From Bdellovibrio sp. CG10_big_fil_rev_8_21_14_0_10_47_8 (GTDB lineage: Bacteria; Bdellovibrionota; Bdellovibrionia; Bdellovibrionales; Bdellovibrionaceae): a DNA stretch of 10,249 nt. A program made the translations under genes and the position numbers. Below are positions 1-6,954 of the stretch, piece after piece. Within the stretch, counting starts at the first letter, position 1; every line of letters starts with the position of its first letter. The notes below the pieces were generated by a model that did no database searches, had not been told where the DNA came from, and saw only the letters and a program-made list of their open reading frames with translations. The DNA is taken from assembly GCA_002773975.1 (NCBI GenBank), contig PEZR01000110.1, forward strand, positions 9,199 to 19,447, given 5' to 3'.

Positions 1-1446
1 TCGTTTATTTTCATAAATAACGCGGGTTTGGATGGGACTTCGCCCTGGGGGCATTTCATCGATGAGTGAAACCTCCAGGTCTCCATAGACCGTCATTGCT
101 AAAGTCCGCGGAATGGGGGTGGCCGTCATCACCAAAAAGTGCGGCGAGATCCCCTTGGCCTTTAATTTCCCACGCTGTTCGACACCAAAACGATGTTGCT
201 CATCAATCACCACCAAGGCCAAATTCTTGAACTGGATGTCCTCTTCAATGAGAGCATGGGTTCCAATCAAAAAATCAAGGGCGCCGGTTTGTAGTTTCTG
301 GGCCATCTCTTCTCGGGCAGCGGCTTTGGTTTTCCCCGACAACAATGCCACCTTGACGCCAAGGGGACCCAGCATTTTTTCAGCATTACGAAAGTGCTGT
401 TCCGCAAGTATTTCCGTGGGCGCCATGAGGGCCGCCTGAAAAGAATTATCGATAGTGAACAGGACCGCCAGAAAAGCGACCAGTGTTTTTCCACTTCCGA
501 CATCTCCTTGCACCATTCGATGCATGGGCTGATCTTTCATCATGTCATTCTTAATTTCTTCAAAGGCCCGGAGCTGGGCCCCTGTCATTTGAAAAGGAAG
601 GCTCTGGATCAGCGTCGCCCTTCGATCCGTGGACGGAATTCGCAGAGCCAAGCCTTTTTCTCTTTGAAGGCCTGCTTTTTTCGCCGCCAAATAAAGCTCA
701 AGCCAAAAAAATTCTTCGAAAATAATCCGGTGATGAGCCGCAGACTTTAACTGAATAAATTCTGCGCTAAGTTCAGCTGGGGGCTGATGCAGCTTCCACA
801 AAGATTCTTTTCTTTCCATCAGCTGATACTTTTTCAGCAAGCTGGAAGGTAGCTTTTCTGCACCCCAGCTCTCATCGGAAAGCTGCGCCAAACACTGCCG
901 GATTAAACGCATAATTTTGGCAGAGCTTAAGTTTTCAATCTCGACATAGATTGGAATGACATCGTCTTGGATCTCTTCATCGGATGCTAAATCCCGAATA
1001 TCGGGGTGGTGAAATTCAAGCCGCCCTCGGTAATCAATCACCTTGCCGGTGACTCGAACCTCTTTAAAAGCATTGAAACGTTCAAAATAACCCCGATAGG
1101 GAGTGCGAAAATATTTGCAGTGAATCTGCCCCGACGCATCTCGCAACAGCACATCATATATTTTTCGGTGAGATTTCCCCATGGGAATAGCTGCTACTTT
1201 AACCACTTGGGCTTTTAAGCTGACGACCTCATCCGGCTTTAAGCTAGCGATGTCCCGCGCGGCCCTTCGATCTTCGTAAGCTCTTGGATAGTACTGCAAA
1301 AGATCACGAACTGTATGAATGCCTCTCTTGGCCAGCAAAGCTCCTAACTGGGGCCCGACGCCTTTGAGGTACTGGACATTTGTCTCGAACCTCAGAGCTG
1401 GCGCTGGCATTTTTTCACGGTCATTGGACGCAGGGGCCTTGGACAT
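1..1446 (-). CDS. recG: ATP-dependent DNA helicase RecG (N-terminal part, cut by window edge)
   Basis: RecG is a superfamily 2 helicase that remodels stalled replication forks and Holliday junctions. I read this frame directly on the minus strand. It is open from the window edge, with about 180 to 200 C-terminal residues (late helicase motifs) missing. Numbering from the furthest ATG (1542-1540), a LKGVGP helix-hairpin-like segment lies at residues 59-64, an OB-type wedge domain follows at roughly 110-200, Walker A GDVGSGKT is at 346-353, the DEQH box is at 447-450 and TATPIPRTLAM starts at 473. The start is uncertain. The ATG at 1542 has no visible ribosome binding site and adds a long leader that E. 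coli and B. subtilis RecG lack. The ATG at 1446-1444 has a weak GGGA before it and is the start used here. An ATG at 1410 would fit family length best but has no ribosome binding site. The gene is divergent from the HD-GYP gene. Identity is secure; only the start is in doubt. Confidence 0.93.
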   Translation of the reverse strand, partial: MSKAPASNDREKMPAPALRFETNVQYLKGVGPQLGALLAKRGIHTVRDLLQYYPRAYEDRRAARDIASLKPDEVVSLKAQVVKVAAIPMGKSHRKIYDVLLRDASGQIHCKYFRTPYRGYFERFNAFKEVRVTGKVIDYRGRLEFHHPDIRDLASDEEIQDDVIPIYVEIENLSSAKIMRLIRQCLAQLSDESWGAEKLPSSLLKKYQLMERKESLWKLHQPPAELSAEFIQLKSAAHHRIIFEEFFWLELYLAAKKAGLQREKGLALRIPSTDRRATLIQSLPFQMTGAQLRAFEEIKNDMMKDQPMHRMVQGDVGSGKTLVAFLAVLFTIDNSFQAALMAPTEILAEQHFRNAEKMLGPLGVKVALLSGKTKAAAREEMAQKLQTGALDFLIGTHALIEEDIQFKNLALVVIDEQHRFGVEQRGKLKAKGISPHFLVMTATPIPRTLAMTVYGDLEVSLIDEMPPGRSPIQTRVIYENKR

Positions 1447-1556
1447 AGGTTCCCATTTCACGCAGATTCGGGTTTTTTTGTCAAACTCCCAGACGTTGGA
1501 TTGTTTCACAGTGAGAAGAAAGTGCGTCAATAGCAGGGACATGGCAAAATAAAAAG

Positions 1557-2504
1557 ATGGATACACCTGGTTTCTTCAAAGTACGAATCAGCACCCTGAT
1601 CCCCGAAAAACCCACCAGTTTCGACCTCTACCTCAGGATCAATGATCAAAACATCATCTATTTGCGTGCGGGCGACAAACTGGTTCAAGAAAAAATTGAA
1701 GCTCTTGGGTCCCGAGACAGCGGCAGTCATTTCTTGGTCAAAGAAGAAGATCGAAAAGCCTATAAAAACTATGTCCATGATCAGATGATTTCCGAAGACC
1801 TCAACGTTCGCGAAAAAGCCATCTTACTTCGCGAGTCTTCGATGACCTTGGTTGAAGAGCTGTATGAAAATCCAGATGTGAACAAGGCTCTCGATGGCGC
1901 CCGCCCCCTGATTGAAGAGTTCGTGACCTTTATGAAGGCCGAACCAGAGGCCATGGCGCACCTGATCTCTTTGTCAGGCCATGATTTTTACACCTACAAT
2001 CATTCTTTGGATGTGGGCATTTATTCGTTGGGATTGGCCGAAGCCTCTGGAATCTCCAACAAAAAAGAGCTCGAAGAAATGGGCATCGCAGCTCTATTCC
2101 ATGACGTCGGCAAACGCCAGGTCAGCCTGGATATTCTGTGCAAAAAAGGCGGCCTGAATGATGCCGAATGGGCTCAAATGCAGAAACATCCCCAGTATGG
2201 ACTTTTGATTTTAAACCAAAATGACAATATCAGTGATGCGGTCAAAGCTGCTTGTTTTGAACACCACGAATCCTGGACCGGCAATGGGTACCCACAGAGC
2301 ATTTCGGGCGATGAGATCCATCCCTTTGCTCGTATTGTTGCCATCACCGACACCTATGACGCTCTCACCACCCAACGTTCTTACAATGTACCGATGAAAC
2401 CATTGGACGCTGTTACGATGATGAAAGAAAAGCTGGCAGGCCGCTATGATCCTGACCTACTCAAAGCCATGTACTCAGTTTTATTTAAATTAAAAGCCGC
2501 CTAA
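1557..2504 (+). CDS. HD-GYP domain protein, predicted cyclic-di-GMP phosphodiesterase
   Basis: A 315-residue cytoplasmic protein without membrane segments. Residues 1 to about 75 form a probably beta-rich N-terminal domain (FDLYLRIN, IIYLRAGD) that I cannot name. From about 140 to 310 runs an HD-GYP domain: YTYNHS with H149, HD at 182-183 within HDVGK (K186), H211 in KHP, H236-H237-E238, GYP at 244-246, and D265 in the ITDTYDALTTQRSY segment. All expected metal ligands of a two-metal HD-GYP centre are present, as is the signature tyrosine. The published Bdellovibrio protein Bd1817 is reported to lack that tyrosine, so this one looks more conventional. The family hydrolyses cyclic-di-GMP to pGpG or GMP, and some members act on cGAMP. 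No receiver or sensor domain is fused, so the N-terminal domain is the likely regulatory part. The start lacks a clear ribosome binding site, but residues from the first Met fit the domain. The next gene follows 33 bases downstream and may be co-transcribed. Confidence 0.93.
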   Translation: MDTPGFFKVRISTLIPEKPTSFDLYLRINDQNIIYLRAGDKLVQEKIEALGSRDSGSHFLVKEEDRKAYKNYVHDQMISEDLNVREKAILLRESSMTLVEELYENPDVNKALDGARPLIEEFVTFMKAEPEAMAHLISLSGHDFYTYNHSLDVGIYSLGLAEASGISNKKELEEMGIAALFHDVGKRQVSLDILCKKGGLNDAEWAQMQKHPQYGLLILNQNDNISDAVKAACFEHHESWTGNGYPQSISGDEIHPFARIVAITDTYDALTTQRSYNVPMKPLDAVTMMKEKLAGRYDPDLLKAMYSVLFKLKAA

Positions 2505-2524
2505 GTATTGGTCTCTGTCGAACA

Positions 2525-2531
2525 AAGGGAG
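2525..2531 (+). promoter_or_regulatory. Ribosome binding site fixing the start of the cysteine-repeat protein
   Basis: AAGGGAG lies six bases before the ATG at 2538. It selects that ATG over an upstream in-frame TTG at 2508, which would put ten polar residues before the signal peptide. Confidence 0.7.
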
Positions 2532-2537
2532 TTTTCA

Positions 2538-2942
2538 ATGAAAAAGGCTTTGCTCTATTTCTGCACAATGATTCTGCTGAGCGCGACGGCTGCGGCGCTT
2601 GAACCTCAAAATCCAGAGGGTCTCTGCGATCGTTTTCTAGGAGAGAAAGAAAAAACGTCCTGCCTGGCAAAAATAAAAAAGATGCAGCCCGACTGGTATC
2701 TAGCATCCACCTGCGCCAAACAGTTTGACGACAAGAGCTTCTATGAATGTTTGGATCTCAATCAGGTGACTCTTTTTTCACCCAAAAAGCTCGAAGCCTG
2801 CGAAGCCTCGATGGATGATACCGACAGAATCAAGTGCATTCGAAGCGCCGCCGCGACAAAATCAGATCAGGCCTTTCAGAAAGCGACCAGCCCACGCATG
2901 AGGGGTCGTCAGGGCTCTGTCCGGCTGTCCGAAGGTTACTAG
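2538..2942 (+). CDS. Small exported protein with three tandem 29-residue cysteine repeats, function unknown
   Basis: This 134-residue protein is not one I recognise. It begins with a classic Sec signal peptide: lysines at 2-3, a hydrophobic core at 4-16, and probable signal peptidase I cleavage after the AAA at 18-20. There is no lipobox cysteine at the end of the core. The mature part has six cysteines at 30, 42, 59, 71, 88 and 100, with spacings 12, 17, 12, 17 and 12. This makes three 29-residue units, each C-x11-C followed by 16 residues. Units share a hydrophobic residue (Leu, Phe, Met) at the fourth or fifth position, acidic and basic residues before the second cysteine, and Leu or Ile just after it. 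The charged, mostly helix-compatible sequence suggests small disulfide-stapled helical hairpins in the periplasm. The C-terminal tail, from about 117, is basic (RMRGRQGSVR). The gene is 33 bases after the HD-GYP gene and ends 8 bases from the convergent rhodanese gene. Confidence 0.85.
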   Translation: MKKALLYFCTMILLSATAAALEPQNPEGLCDRFLGEKEKTSCLAKIKKMQPDWYLASTCAKQFDDKSFYECLDLNQVTLFSPKKLEACEASMDDTDRIKCIRSAAATKSDQAFQKATSPRMRGRQGSVRLSEGY

Positions 2943-2950
2943 CGGCAGCT

Positions 2951-3826
2951 CTATTTCTTTAAGTTGACCAGTTCCAGATAACCGCCGGCAAAATTCGCGG
3001 CCCGATGATAACCGAGATCCCGCAGCGCCAGGGTGACTGCTGCAGATTCGATGCCGATATTGGCGATGACTAAGATTTTTTTCTCGGCAGTGATATGAAC
3101 CTCTTCAAGTTTTTTGCGAATCCCCGCGTTCGGCAAACCTTTCGAATCAAAAAACTCGTCCCACGGAATATTGATGGCTCCAATATCAGGGCTTGTTCTG
3201 AAATAGGGAGATCGGACCTTTCCCAGGTATTCCTTCACCGGACGAACATCAATTACCACCGGAGGATCTGCATAGCCCTTTGCTTTGATGGACTCTTTGA
3301 TAAATTGCGTCCGATCAACAATCAGGGACTCGTCGAGCTCGGGTTTCCACATCGGAACCGAGGCTCTCGGGGGAGCCTCCACCGTCGTCAGTGGCAACTC
3401 AAAATAATCGATGGCCACAAACTGTACGTGACGAACTCCCATGTACCGTAAGGTCCATGCGACCCGCCCCTCTTCTCCAATACCCATAGGGCCACGACCA
3501 ACAACGACGACCGGGGTCTCGGGTCCAATTCCCATGCGAGCCAGACGTCGGGCGTGATAGAAAAGATCTTTTTCCAGAAGACCAATGAACGGCATTTCTT
3601 TCTGTGTGAAGTCTTCGGGGCGAACATTGAGGGCCCCATTCAAATGGGCCACGGCATAATCAAAGGCTGGGCGCGCATCTAAGATCACCGTGTTCTCAGT
3701 GATCTTGATCTCTTCACCATTTTCGTGAGCTTTGGTCGGCACCGTTTCAAAAACCTTGGTCGGTTTCTGCTGACAGGCCATGAAAAAACCCAAACATAAA
3801 AAGAGAAGGCTGATTTTTTTTATCAT
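2951..3826 (-). CDS. Predicted lipoprotein with two rhodanese-like domains, probably catalytically inactive
   Basis: A 291-residue protein with a signal sequence (MIKK, hydrophobic 5-17) ending in FMAC. C18 is a likely lipidation site, although Phe at -3 is unusual for a lipobox. Two rhodanese-like domains follow. The first, at about 38-148, has LDARPAFDYAVAHLNGALN and GEEGRVAWTLRYMG, resembling the non-catalytic N-terminal half of two-domain thiosulfate sulfurtransferases. The second, at about 165-291, has VIDVRPVKEYLG, GAINIPWDEF and FAGGYLELV. Its active-site loop reads VIANIGIESA (253-262), with Ala255 where family enzymes carry the persulfide-forming cysteine. Sulfur transfer is therefore unlikely, and a binding or scaffold role at the envelope is my inference. 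The ATG overlaps the lysS stop as ATGA and has no ribosome binding site of its own, so translation is probably coupled to lysS. It converges on the preceding plus-strand gene with an 8-base gap and no visible terminator hairpin. Confidence 0.9.
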   Translation of the reverse strand: MIKKISLLFLCLGFFMACQQKPTKVFETVPTKAHENGEEIKITENTVILDARPAFDYAVAHLNGALNVRPEDFTQKEMPFIGLLEKDLFYHARRLARMGIGPETPVVVVGRGPMGIGEEGRVAWTLRYMGVRHVQFVAIDYFELPLTTVEAPPRASVPMWKPELDESLIVDRTQFIKESIKAKGYADPPVVIDVRPVKEYLGKVRSPYFRTSPDIGAINIPWDEFFDSKGLPNAGIRKKLEEVHITAEKKILVIANIGIESAAVTLALRDLGYHRAANFAGGYLELVNLKK

Positions 3827-5298
3827 TTTAATTTCATGGTCGGGAATAAAATAATGTCCCGAATGCTGTTTTGATTGGTTAAAAGCATGACGACTCGTTC
3901 AATCCCAAGACCGACCCCTCCGGTCGGCGGCATCCCGCTGTCGATGGCATAAACAAAGTCATCATCCATCGGATGAGCTTCTTCGTCCGACCCTCTTTTG
4001 TCCTCTTGTTCCTTGAGGCGACGGTACTGTTCCTCGGGGTCATTGAGCTCCGAGTAGGCATTGCCGATTTCCATGCAGGCCACAAAGGGCTCAAACCGCT
4101 CGACCAAACGAGAATCCCCGCGATGAATTTTTGTCAGTGGTGAAATTTCAACTGGATGGTCCATCACGAAAGTCGGCTGCCACAGATGCTGTTCAGCCGT
4201 TGCTTCAAAAAGTTTCATCAGCATCTCGCCCCGAACCAGAGGCTTTTCCAAACCCAATCCATTTTTATTGCAGGCTTTAAAAATTTCATCGTCGCTGGCC
4301 TTGTCGGGATCAATTCCCGCATACTCGCGAACACCATCAAACACTGTCAATCGACGCCAAGGCGGAGTGAAGTCCACCTCTTTGCCCTGATAAGAAATTT
4401 TCATTGAACCAGTGATCGTCAGTGCCAATCCAGAAACCAATTCTTCAAATTGTTTCATCTGGTATTGATAGTCCGTATAGGCCTCGTACCACTCCATCAT
4501 GGTGAACTCGGGATTATGAGTGCGATCGATGCCTTCGTTACGAAAATTTTTACCGATTTCAAATACCTTTTCGAAGCCACCAACGATCAGTCGCTTTAAA
4601 TAAAGCTCTGGCGAAATTTTCATGTATAGCTTCATGTCCAACGCCCGATGATGAGTCGCAAAAGGATGAGCTGCGGCTCCGCCATAAATGGGCTGCAACG
4701 TTGGAGTTTCGACCTCCATAAAACCACGAGCTTCCATCCATTTGCGAATTTCGCGAATGATTTTAGCCCGAGTTTCAAAAACTTTGCGAGACTCAGGGTC
4801 AGACATCAAATCCAAGTGCCGATGACGGTACTTAATTTCCACATCACTGATGCCATGAAATTTTTCAGGCAAAGGCTCTAAAGTTTTGGTCAGCATCTCG
4901 AATTTTTTTGCGTGCAGGGAAAACTCCCCCTTTTGGGTTTTAAAGGCATAGCCCTCAATCCCAACGATGTCCCCCAGATCCACGAGCTCGAAAGCCTTGC
5001 GATCTATCTCGCCCAGTTCTTCCAGCTTCACATAAACCTGCAAAGCTCCAGTTTGGTCCTGCAAGTTAAAAAACGCAGCCTTTCCCATTGATCGCAAGGT
5101 CATCAACCGACCCGCAATTCGATATTTGGTCTCGGGCAGTTTTTCCCCGGTCTGCAATTTGTCTGCATGACGCTCTACCAATTCTGAAACATTGGCATTG
5201 CGTTCAAATGAATACGGGAAGGGATTGATCCCCGCTTCTTTTAAGGCGTGCAGTTTTTTTCTTTTTTCGGCTCTTAGGGGATTGTCATCGCCATGCAT
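3823..5298 (-). CDS. lysS: Lysyl-tRNA synthetase, class II
   Basis: This enzyme charges tRNA-Lys with lysine using ATP in the cytoplasm. It is 491 residues, a normal length for bacterial class II LysRS. The N-terminal OB-fold anticodon-binding domain is seen at about 58-135 (RIAGRLMTLRSMGKAAFFNLQD from 60). Motif 1 is around MEVETPTL (194-201). Motif 2 is FRNEGIDRTHNPEFTMMEWY (252-271). Motif 3 is GGVGLGIERVVML (460-472), with Glu where many homologues have Asp. The full OB domain distinguishes it from the EpmA/PoxA paralogues, which lack it. AAGGA lies about 11 bases before the ATG. The gene starts 24 bases after the end of the aldolase gene and overlaps the following lipoprotein gene by ATGA, so the three are probably one transcript. 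No T-box or other leader is visible in the short upstream gap. Confidence 0.97.
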   Translation of the reverse strand: MHGDDNPLRAEKRKKLHALKEAGINPFPYSFERNANVSELVERHADKLQTGEKLPETKYRIAGRLMTLRSMGKAAFFNLQDQTGALQVYVKLEELGEIDRKAFELVDLGDIVGIEGYAFKTQKGEFSLHAKKFEMLTKTLEPLPEKFHGISDVEIKYRHRHLDLMSDPESRKVFETRAKIIREIRKWMEARGFMEVETPTLQPIYGGAAAHPFATHHRALDMKLYMKISPELYLKRLIVGGFEKVFEIGKNFRNEGIDRTHNPEFTMMEWYEAYTDYQYQMKQFEELVSGLALTITGSMKISYQGKEVDFTPPWRRLTVFDGVREYAGIDPDKASDDEIFKACNKNGLGLEKPLVRGEMLMKLFEATAEQHLWQPTFVMDHPVEISPLTKIHRGDSRLVERFEPFVACMEIGNAYSELNDPEEQYRRLKEQEDKRGSDEEAHPMDDDFVYAIDSGMPPTGGVGLGIERVVMLLTNQNSIRDIILFPTMKLK

Positions 5299-5321
5299 AT
5301 TTTTAGAGATCCTTCAGTTTT

Positions 5322-6245
5322 TTAAAGCGCTTTTCCTGCAAAAGTATCCTGCACTCGGTGGAGCAGCTCGATAGCTTCTTTTTTCGGACGTTGAAAAGCA
5401 TTACGACCCATGATGCTGCCAAATGCTCCACCTTGCGCCAGCTGAGTTACCTCGGCCAAAATTTCATCGGTGGATTTGGCTTCGCCGCCAGAAAAAATCA
5501 CCACGCGTTTGCCGTTAAACGAAGACTGTACCACATGACGGGCGCGATCTGCGAGCGAAGTCACTTTGATACCCTGAGCTTCATAAACCTTACGGGCCGC
5601 ATCTTGTTCGATATGAGCTGTTGGAGGCTTCACCTTGATGATATGAGCGCCCAACTGCGCGGCAATGTGAGCGGCATAGGCAATGACATCGATGCCGGTT
5701 TCACCGTCTTTGGAAATTTGTTCGCCGCGGGCGTAAGACCAGATGATCACCGCCAAACCTGCCTCTTTCGCACGCTTTGAGGCCACCATAATTTCTTCGT
5801 ACATTTCTTTGCGCTCAGAACTTCCTGGATAAATGGTAAAGCCAATTCCCGCACAACCCAAACGAAGGGCATCGTCCACGCTGGAAGTCAGCGCCGAGAT
5901 TGGGCTTTTGCTCGAATACAAAGAATCGGAATTATTGATTTTTAAAATCAATGGAATATCCCCGGCATAATCCCGCGCACAGGCTTCCAGAGCGCCCAAG
6001 GGAGCCGCATAAGCATTGCAACCGGATTCAATCGCCAATTCAAAATGATAAGCGGGATCGTAACCATCGGGATTTTTTGCAAAAGATCTTGCCGGTCCAT
6101 GTTCAAACCCTTGATCCACTGGCAAAATCACCATCTTCCCCGTGCCCTTTAATCGACCGTGATTCAACAGGCGTGACAGGTTGGTGAGAACTCCAGGATT
6201 ATCGGCTCCGTACCAGCTCAAAATCTCTCTTACTCTTGGTGTCAT
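5322..6245 (-). CDS. fbaB: Class I fructose-bisphosphate aldolase, archaeal/DhnA type
   Basis: It cleaves fructose 1,6-bisphosphate to dihydroxyacetone phosphate and glyceraldehyde 3-phosphate through a Schiff-base lysine, in glycolysis and gluconeogenesis. The 307 residues match the DhnA/FbaB TIM barrel: MVILPVDQGFEHGP (38-51), the IPLILKIN strand (97-104), GIGFTIYPGSS (133-143), IIWSYARG (167-174), IIKVKPP (202-208, where K204 or K206 is the probable Schiff-base lysine), VVIFSGGE (248-255) and GSIMGRNAFQR (276-286). The last two form the expected phosphate-binding loops. AAGGAG five bases before the ATG (6256 to 6251 on the minus strand) fixes the start. It is the first gene of the cluster with lysS and the rhodanese lipoprotein, and it is divergent from the Fe-S carrier gene. 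A related DhnA-fold enzyme in aromatic amino acid or quorum-signal metabolism is possible, but the motifs fit fbaB best. Confidence 0.9.
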   Translation of the reverse strand: MTPRVREILSWYGADNPGVLTNLSRLLNHGRLKGTGKMVILPVDQGFEHGPARSFAKNPDGYDPAYHFELAIESGCNAYAAPLGALEACARDYAGDIPLILKINNSDSLYSSKSPISALTSSVDDALRLGCAGIGFTIYPGSSERKEMYEEIMVASKRAKEAGLAVIIWSYARGEQISKDGETGIDVIAYAAHIAAQLGAHIIKVKPPTAHIEQDAARKVYEAQGIKVTSLADRARHVVQSSFNGKRVVIFSGGEAKSTDEILAEVTQLAQGGAFGSIMGRNAFQRPKKEAIELLHRVQDTFAGKAL

Positions 6246-6270
6246 GATGGCTCCTTGAAATGAGCCCCCG

Positions 6271-6299
6271 AGCCTATTGTTTTTTGTCTGTCAAATCAA
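6271..6299 (-). promoter_or_regulatory. Possible sigma70-type promoter for the fbaB-lysS cluster
   Basis: On the minus strand, TTGATT (6299-6294) and TAGGCT (6276-6271) are separated by 17 bases. The -10 box keeps the important first, second and last positions of TATAAT. Transcription would start about 19 bases before the fbaB ATG, leaving a short leader that holds the AAGGAG site. This is a by-eye match and a single candidate. Confidence 0.35.
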
Positions 6300-6344
6300 G
6301 GCGTTCATTGACTTTTCACTGGAACAGAGAGACCAAATGGAGCT

Positions 6345-6357
6345 TCTCGTCACGAGA
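6345..6357. repeat. Short inverted repeat upstream of the Fe-S carrier gene, possible operator
   Basis: TCTCGT, one central base, then ACGAGA: a perfect six-base dyad lying 27 bases before the nfu-type start codon, in the divergent region shared with fbaB. It does not match the IscR sites I know. Its position would suit a repressor site, but a dyad of this size can arise by chance. Confidence 0.25.
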
Positions 6358-6373
6358 CATTCGTTGATCATCT

Positions 6374-6378
6374 GGAGG
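6374..6378 (+). promoter_or_regulatory. Ribosome binding site fixing the start of the Nfu-type gene
   Basis: GGAGG lies six bases before the ATG at 6385. It selects this ATG over an upstream in-frame alternative that would add 36 residues with no counterpart in the family. Confidence 0.75.
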
Positions 6379-6384
6379 CTTTCG

Positions 6385-6939
6385 ATGACCACCCCCCAAA
6401 TTCGGATTGAAACCACACCCAATCCTGCGACGTTAAAATTTCAATTTTCAAGTCCCATTTCAACCAAGTCCCAGGACTTTCCGGATGCCCAGACAGCTCA
6501 ACGCTCTCCTTTGGCAACCAAACTTTTTGGATTTCCATGGACAAGTGCTGTTTATATCGGCGCTGATTTCGTCACTGTCACCAAACAAGACTGGGTGGAC
6601 TGGGAGGTTCTAGCGGAACCCTTGGCCGGCCTCATCCGAGAACATATCGAAGGCGGCGAAGCCGTAGAAGCAATGGAGGCTCCGTCCAGCAGCGATGAAT
6701 CCGCCGACGACAGCCCCTTGGTGCGAAAAATCAAACAAGCTTTGGATGCAGAAATCCGACCAGCCGTGGCGATGGATGGCGGAGATGTCAAGTTTGCCAA
6801 ATTTGAAGAGGGCATTCTTTACCTGAGTTTGCATGGCGCATGCTCGGGCTGTCCAAGCTCCACCGCGACACTCAAGCAGGGCATCGAAGTGCGTCTGCAA
6901 GAGCTCTTTCCAGAAATCAAAGAAGTGCTCTCTTATTGA
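6385..6939 (+). CDS. Nfu1-like iron-sulfur cluster carrier protein
   Basis: It is expected to carry or assemble a 4Fe-4S cluster and pass it to client enzymes in the cytoplasm. The 184-residue protein has the two-domain layout of mitochondrial Nfu1. An Nfu N-terminal domain (about 5-88) opens with IETTPNPATLKF and has SPLATKLFGF and GADFVTVTK. An acidic linker with Ser and Asp runs from about 98 to 110. A NifU C-terminal domain (about 112-184) contains IRPAVAMDGGDVKF and the cluster-binding CSGC motif (C153, C156), followed by PSSTATLKQGI. The start is set by a strong GGAGG. It lacks the IscU-like and ferredoxin parts of full NifU and the A-type N-terminal domain of E. coli NfuA. The ABC-transporter ATPase gene begins 15 bases downstream, so this is probably the first gene of a five-gene transcript. 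Confidence 0.93.
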   Translation: MTTPQIRIETTPNPATLKFQFSSPISTKSQDFPDAQTAQRSPLATKLFGFPWTSAVYIGADFVTVTKQDWVDWEVLAEPLAGLIREHIEGGEAVEAMEAPSSSDESADDSPLVRKIKQALDAEIRPAVAMDGGDVKFAKFEEGILYLSLHGACSGCPSSTATLKQGIEVRLQELFPEIKEVLSY

Positions 6940-6954
6940 GCGAACAGGAATTGC

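Noticed and set aside
2915..2931. Tandem CTGTCCG copies near the end of the cysteine-repeat gene
   Set aside because: Only two copies of seven bases, within coding sequence; no wider repeat structure.
5324..5333. Palindromic AAAGCGCTTT at the fbaB stop codon, considered as a terminator
   Set aside because: The stem has no loop and no T run follows in the direction of fbaB transcription; it overlaps coding sequence and lies 25 bases before lysS, where termination is not expected.
6308..6336. TTGACT considered as the -35 box of an nfu promoter
   Set aside because: No acceptable -10 box at 16 to 18 bases; GACCAA and nearby hexamers do not match.
6277..6384. Upstream extension of the Nfu-type protein by 36 residues
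   Set aside because: The extra residues have no family counterpart, there is no ribosome binding site at the upstream start, and GGAGG stands right before the ATG at 6385. The segment also holds the divergent promoter region.
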